Shown here: positions 42,691 through 53,898 of the stretch, in pieces | Layout of the letters: each line of letters begins with the position of its first letter | How positions within the stretch are numbered: the stretch's first letter is position 1 | DNA from: Pseudoxanthomonas sp. GM95 | Lineage (GTDB): Bacteria > Pseudomonadota > Gammaproteobacteria > Xanthomonadales > Xanthomonadaceae | DNA length: 64,000 bases | Assembly (NCBI RefSeq): GCF_900109775.1 | Contig: NZ_FOAX01000004.1 | Location: 186,001-250,000 of the forward strand | Direction of reading: 5' to 3' | Translations under genes and position numbers: made by a program | Notes under the pieces: model-generated | Seen by the model: only the letters and a program-made list of their open reading frames with translations | Told to the model about the DNA's origin: nothing | The model's database searches: none

Positions 42691-43586
42691 TGTCCGCCCC
42701 GAAGAAGCGCGGCCTCGGCCGCGGCCTGGAAGCGCTGCTCGGCCCCAAGGGCGCCGAGACCCCGCCGACCGAAGCCCAGCCAGGCGAAGCCCTGCGCAAC
42801 GTGCCGGTGGGCCAGCTGCAGCCGGGCCGCTACCAGCCGCGCATGGCGATGGACCCGTCCAAGCTCGACGAGCTGGCCGACTCGATCCGCGCCCAGGGCG
42901 TCATCCAGCCGATCGTCGTGCGCCAGCAAGCCGACGGCAGCTACGAGATCGTCGCCGGCGAACGCCGCTGGCGCGCCTCGCAGCTCGCTGGCCTGGCCGA
43001 AGTGCCGGTGGTGGTACGCGAACTCGACGACCGCACCGTCATCGCGATGGCGCTCATCGAGAACATCCAGCGCGAAGACCTCAACCCGCTGGAAGAAGCG
43101 CAGTCGCTGCAGCGCCTGATCAACGAATTCTCGCTGACCCACGGCCAGGCGGCCGAAGCGGTCGGCCGTTCGCGCGCGGCGGTGTCCAACCTGCTGCGCC
43201 TGCTGGAACTGCCGCCCGCGATCCGTGCGCTGCTGGAAGCGCGCCGCCTGGAAATGGGCCACGCCCGCGCCCTGCTGACGCTCTCGCCCGAGCTGGCCAG
43301 CAAGCTGGCTGCCGAAGCCGCCGACGAGGGCTGGTCGGTGCGCGAAGTCGAACACCGCGCCTCGCAGTTCGCCGCCGGCCGCGTCCCGGTCAACGGCAAG
43401 AAGAAACCCGCCAAGGCCACTCCGCAGGCCGACATCGCCTCGCTGCAGACCGAGCTGTCCGAGTCCCTGGGCACCAAGGTGGACATCGCCCACGGCCGCA
43501 ACGGCAAGGGCAAGCTGGTGATCCATTACACCGATCTGGATACGCTGGATGGGGTGTTGGAGCGGTTGCGGGGCAAGCGGGAGTAA
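42690..43586 (+). CDS. parB: Chromosome partitioning protein ParB
   Basis: Centromere-binding protein of 298 residues. It begins KRGLGRGLEALLGP, the ParA-interacting N-terminal motif. The ParB/Srx CTPase-type domain (about 38-130) has the GERRWRAS box and ENIQREDLNPLEEA, and the helix-turn-helix for parS lies at about 150-175 (LTHGQAAEAVGRSRAAVSN). The C-terminal dimerisation domain ends KLVIHYTDLDTLDGVLERL. It is coupled to parA. I found no parS consensus site by eye near it. Confidence 0.96.
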   Translation: MSAPKKRGLGRGLEALLGPKGAETPPTEAQPGEALRNVPVGQLQPGRYQPRMAMDPSKLDELADSIRAQGVIQPIVVRQQADGSYEIVAGERRWRASQLAGLAEVPVVVRELDDRTVIAMALIENIQREDLNPLEEAQSLQRLINEFSLTHGQAAEAVGRSRAAVSNLLRLLELPPAIRALLEARRLEMGHARALLTLSPELASKLAAEAADEGWSVREVEHRASQFAAGRVPVNGKKKPAKATPQADIASLQTELSESLGTKVDIAHGRNGKGKLVIHYTDLDTLDGVLERLRGKRE

Positions 43587-43596
43587 TTTCCGCTGA

Positions 43597-43614
43597 GGCG
43601 GAGGTTGCTCCGCC
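43597..43614 (+). terminator. Hairpin after parB, possible terminator
   Basis: GGCGGAG (43597-43603), GTTG loop, CTCCGCC (43608-43614), ten bases after the parB stop. A T-run (ATTTTTTTGCG) follows about 14 bases later. It is likely where the parAB transcript ends or is stabilised. Confidence 0.55.
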
Positions 43615-44106
43615 GCTCTGTGCCAGATTTTTTTGCGCAGATTCTTTGTTGAGCGCCTTCTCGCATCTTCTTTCCAAGCAGAGCTTTCACGCCGCTTCGC
43701 GGCGCGAGCTACTTTTGTGCTTGGCAAAAGTAGCCAAAACCGCCAGCGCCTGACACTCGCCGATGCTTCGCATCGGTGCCCTGTGCTCCTCGTCTGATCG
43801 GGCACGGCGCCCAAACTCGCTTCGCTCAAACAGGGCGCCTCTGCGGCCCAATCAGCCTGCGGTGCTCGGCTCGATTTGAAGGCGCTGAAGATCAAGAGCA
43901 GAGCAACAGCAAGAGTAAAAGCAGCCGAGCAAAGCTCGGCTCTAGCCCTGCGATTTCCTATGAGAAATCAGCGAAGCGGATCAAGCTTCACCGCTCTTCG
44001 CTTTGGCTTGGCTTTGGCTTTGGCTTTTGTTTTGCTTTTGGTTTTTGCTCACGCTCTTAACCCCTCCGTGAGGCACGGCGAAGGGACGAGGCCAAGACCC
44101 GCAGGG

Positions 44107-44162
44107 CGACGTGCATGGATGCACGTCGTTTTTGGAAGGGACAAGGATGTCCCTTCCAAAAA
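44107..44162. repeat. Two abutting perfect hairpins
   Basis: First stem CGACGTGCA (44107-44115), loop TGGA, TGCACGTCG (44120-44128). Second stem of 15 bp TTTTTGGAAGGGACA (44129-44143), loop AGGA, TGTCCCTTCCAAAAA (44148-44162). No base separates them. Confidence 0.9.
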
Positions 44163-44345
44163 TCCCTCGTCCCGTAGCGAACCTGCGGAGCAGGCGTGCC
44201 GCCCGGAGTGTGTTTCTTTGCCTAGCTTTCTTTGCACAAGCAAAGAAAGTAGGTCGGGCGGCGAAGCCGCACGAAAGCTCTTGCTCTAAGAAAATTCAAA
44301 CAACGCACGAAGACGGAAACGGAAATCGCGAGCCGCAGTGAAACG

Positions 44346-45206
44346 CTACCGCGTCATCCCATCCGCCACCGCATGCGTCGAAGCCGACGATGAGGAAGAT
44401 GATGACGAGGCAGACGACTGCCCATCGCGCACCCGCTTCCGTTCCGCCACCTTCTCCCGCGCCGCATGCTCGCGAGCACCCACCACCATCTCAGTCAGCC
44501 ATTTCACCAGCACCGTGGTGTAGGTGCGCTGCACCGGCTTTTCGGAAAACCCGTGGTCGGCACCGGCAATCACACGCGAGGTCCGCGAGCGCGCGCGGGT
44601 AAACGCCGACATGTAGTTCTCGATCACCTGATGCGGAATGATCTGGTCCAGCTCTGCCTCGACGATCAGCGCATCGCCCTGGAATTCGGCGCAGGCGCGC
44701 AGCGCGCGGTTGTCCTGCCACGCCACTTGGCGATGGCGGAACGGAATCAGGTCCGGGTCCTGGTGCAGCTGGCGCTTGGGCAGCTCCCAGCCTTCGTCCT
44801 TGTAGAGGGCTGGCGTGCGTAGCGCGAGCCAGCGCACCGGGCGCAACGACGAGAGGATCGTCGCCAGGTAGGCGCCATAGCTGATGCCGACCACGGTGAT
44901 GGCGTTCTCGTCCACGTTGGGCTGGCGCACGAACCAGTCGTAGGCCGCCAACAAGTCGTCCAGGTTCTGCTGGCGCGTCACCCGCTCCAGCATCTTGGCG
45001 TCGCCCTCATGGCCACGCAGGTCGAAGGTCAGGCAGACACAGCCCAAGCCGGCGGCATCGCGAGCGCGTGCCAGATCGTGATCCTGGCTACCGCCCCAGC
45101 CGTGCACGAACAGCACGCCGGGCAATGCTCGCGCCGGCGCGAGCAGCGTGCCGGAGAGCTTGTCGCTGTCGACGGGAAAACCGATGTGTTCAAGGGTCAC
45201 GTCCAT
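44346..45206 (-). CDS. Alpha/beta hydrolase with serine-rich tail
   Basis: Protein of about 286 residues with the alpha/beta hydrolase fold. The oxyanion-hole region is LFVHGWGGS (about 34-42), the nucleophile elbow is VGISYGAY (about Ser113 in G-x-S-x-G), and the late histidine is in [11 protein letters not shown]. The last 35 residues are unstructured, with eight serines in a row (SSSSSSSS) before the basic end. It probably hydrolyses an ester or amide; the substrate is unknown. Its first 17 bases overlap the DUF3182 gene, so the pair is coupled. Confidence 0.85.
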   Translation of the reverse strand: MDVTLEHIGFPVDSDKLSGTLLAPARALPGVLFVHGWGGSQDHDLARARDAAGLGCVCLTFDLRGHEGDAKMLERVTRQQNLDDLLAAYDWFVRQPNVDENAITVVGISYGAYLATILSSLRPVRWLALRTPALYKDEGWELPKRQLHQDPDLIPFRHRQVAWQDNRALRACAEFQGDALIVEAELDQIIPHQVIENYMSAFTRARSRTSRVIAGADHGFSEKPVQRTYTTVLVKWLTEMVVGAREHAAREKVAERKRVRDGQSSASSSSSSSSASTHAVADGMTR

Positions 45207-46335
45207 CACGCATGACCCTAGCGTATTTGGTCAGGTGGCCGAGTGAAGCCACCTCGCCCTGGAAGTACACGACCGCATCGCCAGGCACCGGTTCGTCGTC
45301 CCAGGTCTCGTAGGTCATCGCGTCCAGCCACGGCAGATCAGGTTCGTCCAGCAGCGTTTCCAGCGCGAGGATTTCGGCCGGGCTGGCGCCACCGAAGCGC
45401 CACGATTGCTCCAGTACGCCGCAGCGTTCGATCCCATGCGCATCGACGCCATGGACCACGTCGTAGTTGCGGCGCGAGGCGAAAAAGCCCGGATACGCCG
45501 CGGCAATCTGCGCCTCGTAGTGCTGCACCTTGGCGATCGCCGCCGCGGCCTCCGCGGGCAACGGCACGTGCTGCAGCAGGTCCAGCCCGCCGCGCGCCAC
45601 GCGCAGCACCGAGCCGCCGTAGACCGTGTCGCCCTTGGGCGTTTCGATCGTGCGCTGGGTGCCGAAGTAGGCAATCGTGTGCCGACCCACGTCCACGCAA
45701 CCGATGCTGAAAGTGGTGGCCGATTCCAGGTTGGTCTCGGCGACCACGCCATCGGCCACCTCGTCATCGGACACGCCGGCCAGCCACGCCTGCAATGCCT
45801 CGATCGACGCGACGACCTTCTGCCCGTTGCCACCGCGCGCATTGGCCAACTTGCAGCGCACCTTGCCCAGCGGCAGCAGCTGCGTCACCGCCGCCTGCAG
45901 ATCCGCGCGGGTGAACACCGAATAGCCGGGCAGCACCGCATCGCCCATCGCTGCGCCGAGATCATGCTGCCAGCCCTCGGGCGCGCCCTGTCCGCCTTCG
46001 ACCAGGCCGTGGGTCACCAGCTTGCTGGCGACGAAGGCCAGCGGCACCACGCCGCCGAACAGGTCCTGCGCGCAGGTGATGCCGCGCATCGCCGCGTCCT
46101 CGCGGGTCAGGGTTTCCATCGGGATGAAGTAGCCGGGCAACCCGGGCAGCGCCTGATCGCGGAAGCCACGCCCCATCAGCGCGGCCAGGCGACGGCCGAA
46201 GCAGTCGACGCTGGCCCGTTCATGCGGCGCGCGTGCGAGATCGGTGAACAGCGGCGTGACCGCTGGCGGTGCGTGCAGGATCGGCGCGGGTGCGGCAACC
46301 GTGCGCAGCGGCTGGATGTCGATGATGGCGAGCAT
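45190..46335 (-). CDS. DUF3182 family protein
   Basis: Protein of 381 residues of DUF3182, an uncharacterised proteobacterial family with an ATP-grasp-like look: [21 protein letters not shown] suggests a nucleotide-binding lysine, and [29 protein letters not shown] is the central beta-sheet region. It starts [11 protein letters not shown] with no signal peptide. It is transcribed ahead of and overlapping the alpha/beta hydrolase, which suggests the two act together. The role is unknown. Confidence 0.82.
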   Translation of the reverse strand: MLAIIDIQPLRTVAAPAPILHAPPAVTPLFTDLARAPHERASVDCFGRRLAALMGRGFRDQALPGLPGYFIPMETLTREDAAMRGITCAQDLFGGVVPLAFVASKLVTHGLVEGGQGAPEGWQHDLGAAMGDAVLPGYSVFTRADLQAAVTQLLPLGKVRCKLANARGGNGQKVVASIEALQAWLAGVSDDEVADGVVAETNLESATTFSIGCVDVGRHTIAYFGTQRTIETPKGDTVYGGSVLRVARGGLDLLQHVPLPAEAAAAIAKVQHYEAQIAAAYPGFFASRRNYDVVHGVDAHGIERCGVLEQSWRFGGASPAEILALETLLDEPDLPWLDAMTYETWDDEPVPGDAVVYFQGEVASLGHLTKYARVMRDGRDP

Positions 46336-46497
46336 GTCTTTCCCCTTGCCTGCGGTGGGAACTTCAGTCCGGGCACGCGCAAGGCGGCCCGAGGCGGAGC
46401 GTTCGGTGGACGAACGCGAAGGATCGCGGGACTGCGTAAAGCGCTTTGCAGGTGGTTGCCGGAGGGCCCAGCACGGGAACGGCGGATTGCGCGTGCG

Positions 46498-46785
46498 TTA
46501 CAACGCCATGCGGGAACGCTGGATCGACCAACAGGTGCTGCCTTGCCTCACAAGCAACTGATCGACGGCAATCTCCAATGCGATGGGATTGCACAACTGC
46601 GCTTCAAGTTCCATGAACAGGCGAGCGAATCCCTGCCACCAGCGATCCTCGCTGACATAGCGGTGCTGGGTTGCCCGCAGGTAAGCCTGGACCCGCGTCA
46701 GCGCGGCGGCCAGATCGCTGGCCGCGTGCGTGACATCGGATACAGGCGTGTCCTGCGCGGGGGAATGCAGGGGTCCATCAGCCAT
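46498..46785 (-). CDS. Small hypothetical protein
   Basis: Possible protein of about 95 residues with a mostly helical appearance (DLAAALTRVQAYLRATQHRY then GFARLFMELEAQLCNPIALEIAVDQLLV). I do not recognise a family. The start ATG 46785 is preferred to a frame-compatible ATG 14 codons earlier. The 160 bp between it and the DUF3182 start shows nothing else that I can support. It may not be expressed. Confidence 0.4.
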   Translation of the reverse strand: MADGPLHSPAQDTPVSDVTHAASDLAAALTRVQAYLRATQHRYVSEDRWWQGFARLFMELEAQLCNPIALEIAVDQLLVRQGSTCWSIQRSRMAL

Positions 46786-47018
46786 GGCGGAGTGATAGCA
46801 CGCCTGCGTGAATCCGGTGCGAAGCAAATGTTGTCCATGCGATCACAAGCGGCCAACGCGCCCAATCGCATCGTTCGCTGGCGTTCGGTGCTGATGCCCT
46901 CTGGTCATGAGTGACCGTGCGTGAAGTGTGCGGCGCATTCCACAGGCGCCGCAGTGAAGCCGGGCAATCTTCCAGGCGTTCTTCCATCCATCGTGGTGCA
47001 CACCGAGGGCATGCCGCC

Positions 47019-47270
47019 ATGCATCAGGACTTCTTGGATCAACAGCTGGACCAGCTCCACGACAAGGTCACCGCCGGTGCGGACGCACCGCTGGAGCAGG
47101 CGTTCTTCGATGACTGCGCGGCCGATGCCGCGGCGATCCTGGAACATGTCGGCGATGCCGAACAGGCCCGCCATGCGATCGAGCGCATCGGCGAAATCTT
47201 CGATGAGGTCGGCGTCGATGCGCAGCGCTTGCTGTCGGCAGGGCAGCGCGGGCCGCTCGCGGTGCGCTGA
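47019..47270 (+). CDS. Small acidic hypothetical protein
   Basis: Possible protein of about 83 residues, acidic and helical (DFLDQQLDQLHDKVTAGADAPL, ARHAIERIGEIFDEVGVDAQRLL). No family is recognised. GAGGG lies ten bases before the ATG, in agreement with a real start. The 230 bp before it (46786-47018) show no other gene that I can support. Confidence 0.5.
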   Translation: MHQDFLDQQLDQLHDKVTAGADAPLEQAFFDDCAADAAAILEHVGDAEQARHAIERIGEIFDEVGVDAQRLLSAGQRGPLAVR

Positions 47271-47326
47271 GCGCGATGGGGCAGCGTCACGCCGATCGGC
47301 ATGACGCTCATGTCATCACTTCAGGC

Positions 47327-48076
47327 TCAGTCGCTCTGCAGTTCGGCGACGAAGTCGTAAGCGTCGCCGCGATAGAACGAGCGGGTGAACTCCACCACCC
47401 GGCCATCGGCCAGGAATGCACGCCGCTCGACCAGCAGGCCGGGCGCGCCTGATTCCAGATGCAGCAGCTGCGCCGGCTCGGCATCCAGGGCGACCGCGCG
47501 CAGGCGCTGCAGCGCGCGGCGCGGGCGATGGCCGTAGGTGTCCAGCGCTTCGTAGAGCGAAGCGCCGATGCGCTGCGGTTCAGGCAGCAGGCTGTGCGGC
47601 ACCAGGGTGCGCTCGGCCGCGATTGGCGCGCCATCGACATGGCGCAGGCGATACAGCCGCACCACGCCGCTGCCGGGCGAAAGATTCAGCGCCATGGCTT
47701 CTTCCGGCGTGACTTCGCCGATGCCGCGTTCCAGGAAGGTCACCTGCGGGTTGAGCCCGCGCTCGCGCAGGTCGTCGGTGAAGCTGGTCAGGCGCGAGAA
47801 GCTGCGCACGATCCGCTCGGAGACGAAGGTGCCCGCGCCCTGGCGTTGGCTCAGCAGGCCCTGGTCGATCAGACCAGACAGCGCCTTGCGCACGGTCACC
47901 CGCGACAGCTGCAGGCCCGCGGCCAGGTCGCGCTCGCTGGGCAGGCCGTGGCCGGGCCCGAGTACGCCGGTATCGATCAGGTGCTGGATGGCGCGGCGCA
48001 GGCGCAGATAGGCCAGCGTGCGGCTGGTCTCGGCCGATTGCAGGCGCAGATATTCGGTGGCGATGGCGGGAAGCAT
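47327..48076 (-). CDS. HutC-type GntR family regulator (GntR + UTRA)
   Basis: Transcription factor of about 249 residues. The winged helix (about 24-85) has LRRAIQHLIDTGVLGPGHGLPSERDLAAGLQLSRVTVRKALSGLIDQGLL, the GntR signature. The UTRA effector domain (about 105-245) is of the HutC type and usually binds sugar phosphates or histidine-related ligands. It is divergent from zwf-pgl, and a TGGTA-N6-TGGTA site lies 11-26 bases before its ATG, so it is likely to regulate itself and the zwf operon. A longer GTG-started version (48130) would place that site inside the coding region, so the shorter start is preferred. Confidence 0.9.
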   Translation of the reverse strand: MLPAIATEYLRLQSAETSRTLAYLRLRRAIQHLIDTGVLGPGHGLPSERDLAAGLQLSRVTVRKALSGLIDQGLLSQRQGAGTFVSERIVRSFSRLTSFTDDLRERGLNPQVTFLERGIGEVTPEEAMALNLSPGSGVVRLYRLRHVDGAPIAAERTLVPHSLLPEPQRIGASLYEALDTYGHRPRRALQRLRAVALDAEPAQLLHLESGAPGLLVERRAFLADGRVVEFTRSFYRGDAYDFVAELQSD

Positions 48077-48086
48077 GCCGGAAAAG

Positions 48087-48102
48087 TACCAATGCGATAC
48101 CA
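48087..48102 (-). promoter_or_regulatory. Candidate GntR operator O1 in gntR leader
   Basis: On the minus strand, TGGTA-TCGCAT-TGGTA: a direct repeat with an 11-bp period, immediately before the regulator gene start. A second repeat of the same design is at 48157-48172. Inferred from repetition and position. Confidence 0.6.
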
Positions 48103-48156
48103 AGGTTTCAATCTTTACTGATTTCTTCACGCGCCCGAGGGTGGGGCTGGGCCGCG

Positions 48157-48172
48157 TGGTAGCGCGGTGGTA
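48157..48172 (+). promoter_or_regulatory. Candidate GntR operator O2 at zwf promoter
   Basis: On the plus strand, TGGTA-GCGCGG-TGGTA, same 11-bp spacing as O1. The second TGGTA runs into TATCGT (48171-48176), a plausible zwf -10 element, so binding there would block polymerase. The -35 is not clear. Confidence 0.6.
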
Positions 48173-48214
48173 TCGTCTTGCCCGCTCCTTTCCGCTTCCG
48201 ACAAGGCTTCAGCC

Positions 48215-49695
<1,481 letters not shown>

Positions 49696-49699
<4 letters not shown>

Positions 49700-50412
49700 G
49701 CCTGACCCTTCCCGCCGACCTTGCGCAGGTCCACGCCTGCGCCGACCACGACGCCTTGGCCGAAGCCCTGGCCGCCGCCGTCGCCGACGACCTGCGCGCG
49801 GCCCTGGCCGAACGCGGCCGCGCCGTGCTGGCCCTGTCCGGCGGGACCACGCCGGTGCGCTTCTTCCAGGCGCTGTCGGTGCAGCCGCTGCCGTGGAAGC
49901 AGATCCACGTCACCCTGGTCGACGAGCGCTGGGTCGATGAAACCCACGCCCGCTCCAACGCCGCGCTGGTGCGCCAGCACCTGATGTATGGCGCCGCCGC
50001 GGTGGCCAGCTTCCTGCCGCTGTACCGCGACTACGGCGACGGCCCGGAACAGGCCCTGGCCGAGCTGGAGACCGAACTGGCCGACCTGCCGCTGCCGCTG
50101 GACGTGGCCGTGCTTGGCATGGGCACCGACGGGCATACGGCCTCGTTCTTTCCCGGCGGCGATTGGCTCGAACGCGCCCTGGACCCGGCCGGCAGCGCGC
50201 GGATCGTGCCGATGCACGCCCCGGCCGCTGGCGAGCCGCGCATCACTCTGACCCTGCCGGTGTTGGCCGCCGCGCGCCGCCTGTACCTGCATATCGAAGG
50301 CGAACAGAAGGCCGACGTGCTGCAGCAGGCGTTGGCTGCGGCCGACGGCCCGCCGATCGCCGCGGTCCTGCATGCGACCAAAGCACCGGTCCAGACCTAC
50401 TGGTGTCCTTGA
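49696..50412 (+). CDS. pgl: 6-phosphogluconolactonase
   Basis: Enzyme of 238 residues (DevB family) that hydrolyses 6-phosphogluconolactone to 6-phosphogluconate. LALSGGTTPVRFFQAL and VTLVDERWVDETHARSN are the conserved N-terminal and Arg/Asp blocks, and LGMGTDGHTASFFPG holds the catalytic His. It works directly after zwf and overlaps it by four bases. edd/eda are not adjacent in this window. Confidence 0.94.
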
Positions 50413-50439
50413 GGCCGGACCGTCAGGCCTGCTTATAAT
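50409..50439 (+). promoter_or_regulatory. Promoter of the cytochrome c5 gene
   Basis: A consensus -10 TATAAT at 50434-50439 is preceded by TTGAGG (50409-50414) with a 19-bp gap. The -35 half overlaps the pgl stop codon. A 116-base leader separates it from the GTG start of the cytochrome gene. Confidence 0.6.
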
Positions 50440-50555
50440 GCGGACAGCTGCCTCCCTGAACGGATGCGGCGACCGGGCGCCCCCACGACCGGAACATTCG
50501 TAGACCCCGAGTGTTTTCAGCCACGCCGCTCACGCGGCGCTGCCAAAGGTGGACT

Positions 50556-51074
50556 GTGCGCAATTACGACCTGGAGTTTCTCAAGCGCTTCTCGATGGTG
50601 ATCGGCTTCCTGATGCTGGTCACGGTCGGGCTGATGATCGGGGCGTTCTTCCTTTCCAAGACCATTCCGCCGGAAGTCTCGCCGGTGGCCGCCAAGCAGA
50701 CCGCGGCCCGGATCACGCCAGTTGGCGCGGTCTATGCCGGCAGTACTGGCGCCGCCGCCCAGGCCGCGGCCGCTGCGGCCGCCGCTGCGGCGCAGGCCGC
50801 GCAAGGCGCTTACGGCGGCACGCTCGACGGGAAGACGATCTTCGACCAGCTGTGCACCGCCTGCCATACCGCCGGGGTCGGCAACGCGCCGATGCTCAAC
50901 GCCGCCGGCTTCGGCGCGCGTCTGGCCAAGGGCAAGGACACGCTCTACAAGCATGCCATCGAAGGCTTCACCGGCCCCGATGGCGGCGTGATGCCGCCCA
51001 AGGGTGGCAACGCCGGCCTGAGCGAAGCGCAGATCCACGCCACCGTGGACTGGATGCTCGATCAGTCGAAGTAA
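50556..51074 (+). CDS. Membrane-anchored cytochrome c5
   Basis: c-type cytochrome of about 172 residues. The N terminus has one membrane helix (about 14-34, MVIGFLMLVTVGLMIGAFFL). It then has a spacer of Ala/Gln repeats (AAAQAAAAAAAAAAQAAQ, about 65-83). The heme motif CTACH starts at Cys100, and the axial methionine is in GGVMPPKGG. Such proteins carry electrons to terminal oxidases. The start is GTG 50556, with AAAGGTGG six bases before; the earlier in-frame GTG (50511) adds a basic stretch. The gene has its own promoter. Confidence 0.87.
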   Translation: MRNYDLEFLKRFSMVIGFLMLVTVGLMIGAFFLSKTIPPEVSPVAAKQTAARITPVGAVYAGSTGAAAQAAAAAAAAAAQAAQGAYGGTLDGKTIFDQLCTACHTAGVGNAPMLNAAGFGARLAKGKDTLYKHAIEGFTGPDGGVMPPKGGNAGLSEAQIHATVDWMLDQSK

Positions 51075-51097
51075 TCGCAGGGCACAATCGCGTGTTC

Positions 51098-51121
51098 CGA
51101 CGCCGCCTTCGGGCGGCGTCG
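51098..51121 (+). terminator. Terminator-like hairpin with TTCG loop
   Basis: CGACGCCGCC (51098-51107), TTCG loop, GGCGGCGTCG (51112-51121): a perfect 10-bp stem with an exceptionally stable tetraloop after the cytochrome gene. Only short T-tracts (CTGTTTG) follow, so termination is plausible, not certain. Confidence 0.65.
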
Positions 51122-51176
51122 CTGTTTGTGCCGATTCGTTCCGCCCGTCCTTCGCATTTCGCTTTCTGGAATCTTC

Positions 51177-52892
<1,716 letters not shown>

Positions 52893-52955
52893 AAGCCATG
52901 GAAGCCACGCGCGAAGACGGATAACCTTCTGGGCACATTGAGGAGAATGACGAAA

Positions 52956-53810
52956 ATGGATTTTCGGATTTTGGCCTTGGCCAGCCTGCTGTTGGCCGCT
53001 GTATCTGGATTAAGTTCTCAGGCGGAGGCAACCGAGTTCTGCGACAACGTCATGGTGGGCCAAACCGGCGGCGGAAACGGTACAGCGCCTACTCCCATCT
53101 TCCAGCGGCAATGCAGTTCGGTCGCGGGCGCGGTGGCATTCGATGTCTCCACGCGGGGATTCAGCTCGGCCTGGAGTGACCCAGATCCCGGGCATGCCTT
53201 GCGTGCCGCCGTCAGCCAATGCGGCGGTCATTGCATCGCTCAATCGTTCTGGTCAGATTATTTCTACGTCGCCATTGCTGATAACGATCGAGCATGGGGT
53301 TTCAGCGAAAGAAGCGACAAGGAGGCCGTCCAGCAGTGCCAGAACAACGGTGGGCAAGGCTGTGTCGTAGTCCTCGTGGGCAGCAGCACGGGCCCAGCGA
53401 GTTATTTCGGATTTTCCGCCCTCGCCTACGACGCAAGCACCGGCGCACAAGGCAAGGCCGTCGAGCTGGCGCGGGAGCGGGACGCGAAGGCCGCCGCCAT
53501 CCAGCAATGTGGCACGCCTGCATGCTGGGCGTATGCGTTTCAAGGAAGCGGCTCGGCCGCCATCGCGCGCAGCAAGGATGGGCAGCTCGTTGCGGCCTGG
53601 GTCGCCAGCGAAGGACTCCTGTCCAATCCATCGCGCAAGGCAAAGAGTGCCTGCAAAAAGCAGACTGGTGATGGCGACTGCGAGGTGGTGGCCACGCTGA
53701 CCAGCAAAGAACGCGCCGTCGAAACCAGGAAACAGACTGACCAGCTGCTGGATGAGGTACAGCGTTTCATGGACAGTTCGCCAGCCAATCCAAATCGCAA
53801 AACCCAATAA
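52956..53810 (+). CDS. DUF4189 family exported protein
   Basis: Protein of about 284 residues with a signal peptide (LLAAVSGLSSQAEA-TE). Two DUF4189 repeats follow, each with GAVAFD/SALAYD, WGF and CGG/CGTPAC elements with paired cysteines: about 55-140 and 150-250. The family function is not known; members are often in interbacterial or host-contact loci. A strong AGGAG lies ten bases before ATG 52956, favouring it over ATG 52947 and TTG 52938. Base composition is lower in GC than in the flanking genes. Confidence 0.85.
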   Translation: MDFRILALASLLLAAVSGLSSQAEATEFCDNVMVGQTGGGNGTAPTPIFQRQCSSVAGAVAFDVSTRGFSSAWSDPDPGHALRAAVSQCGGHCIAQSFWSDYFYVAIADNDRAWGFSERSDKEAVQQCQNNGGQGCVVVLVGSSTGPASYFGFSALAYDASTGAQGKAVELARERDAKAAAIQQCGTPACWAYAFQGSGSAAIARSKDGQLVAAWVASEGLLSNPSRKAKSACKKQTGDGDCEVVATLTSKERAVETRKQTDQLLDEVQRFMDSSPANPNRKTQ

Positions 53811-53898
53811 GTAGGCGGGCGCGACCTAGCTACGTTCAGGGCAGGGTGACGAGCACCGGGGCGATCACGTGATGGTGCTCTGAGCGGTCTGTTGGGGC

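Larger units (their letters stand above)
43594..44345. other. Gene-free 750 bp hairpin array after parB
   Basis: No protein-coding frame convinces here. The stretch carries a series of inverted repeats: GGCGGAG-loop-CTCCGCC (43597-43614, likely also the parB terminator), CGCCGC/GCGGCG (43690-43704), a 10-bp stem GCTACTTTTG/CAAAAGTAGC (43708-43734), two back-to-back stems at 44107-44128 and 44129-44162, and CTTTCTTTGC/GCAAAGAAAG (44226-44249). Its sequence is lower in GC and repetitive. An A/G-rich tract (about 43875-43930) faces a C/G/T tract without A (about 43995-44049). The elements match repeat stretches known from xanthomonad intergenic DNA as far as I recall. Its function is unknown. 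Confidence 0.7.

Noticed and set aside
42600-44345. parS centromere site
   Set aside because: No 16-bp TGTTTCACGTGAAACA-like sequence was found around parB by eye; a motif search of the whole genome would be needed.
43594-44345. Small protein genes in the array after parB
   Set aside because: Frames of 60-130 codons exist but overlap hairpins, have low-complexity content and lack ribosome sites and family matches.
45406-46914. Open frame of 502 codons antisense to DUF3182
   Set aside because: Amino-acid composition is that of a shadow frame and no motif is visible; DUF3182 on the other strand has a clear family.
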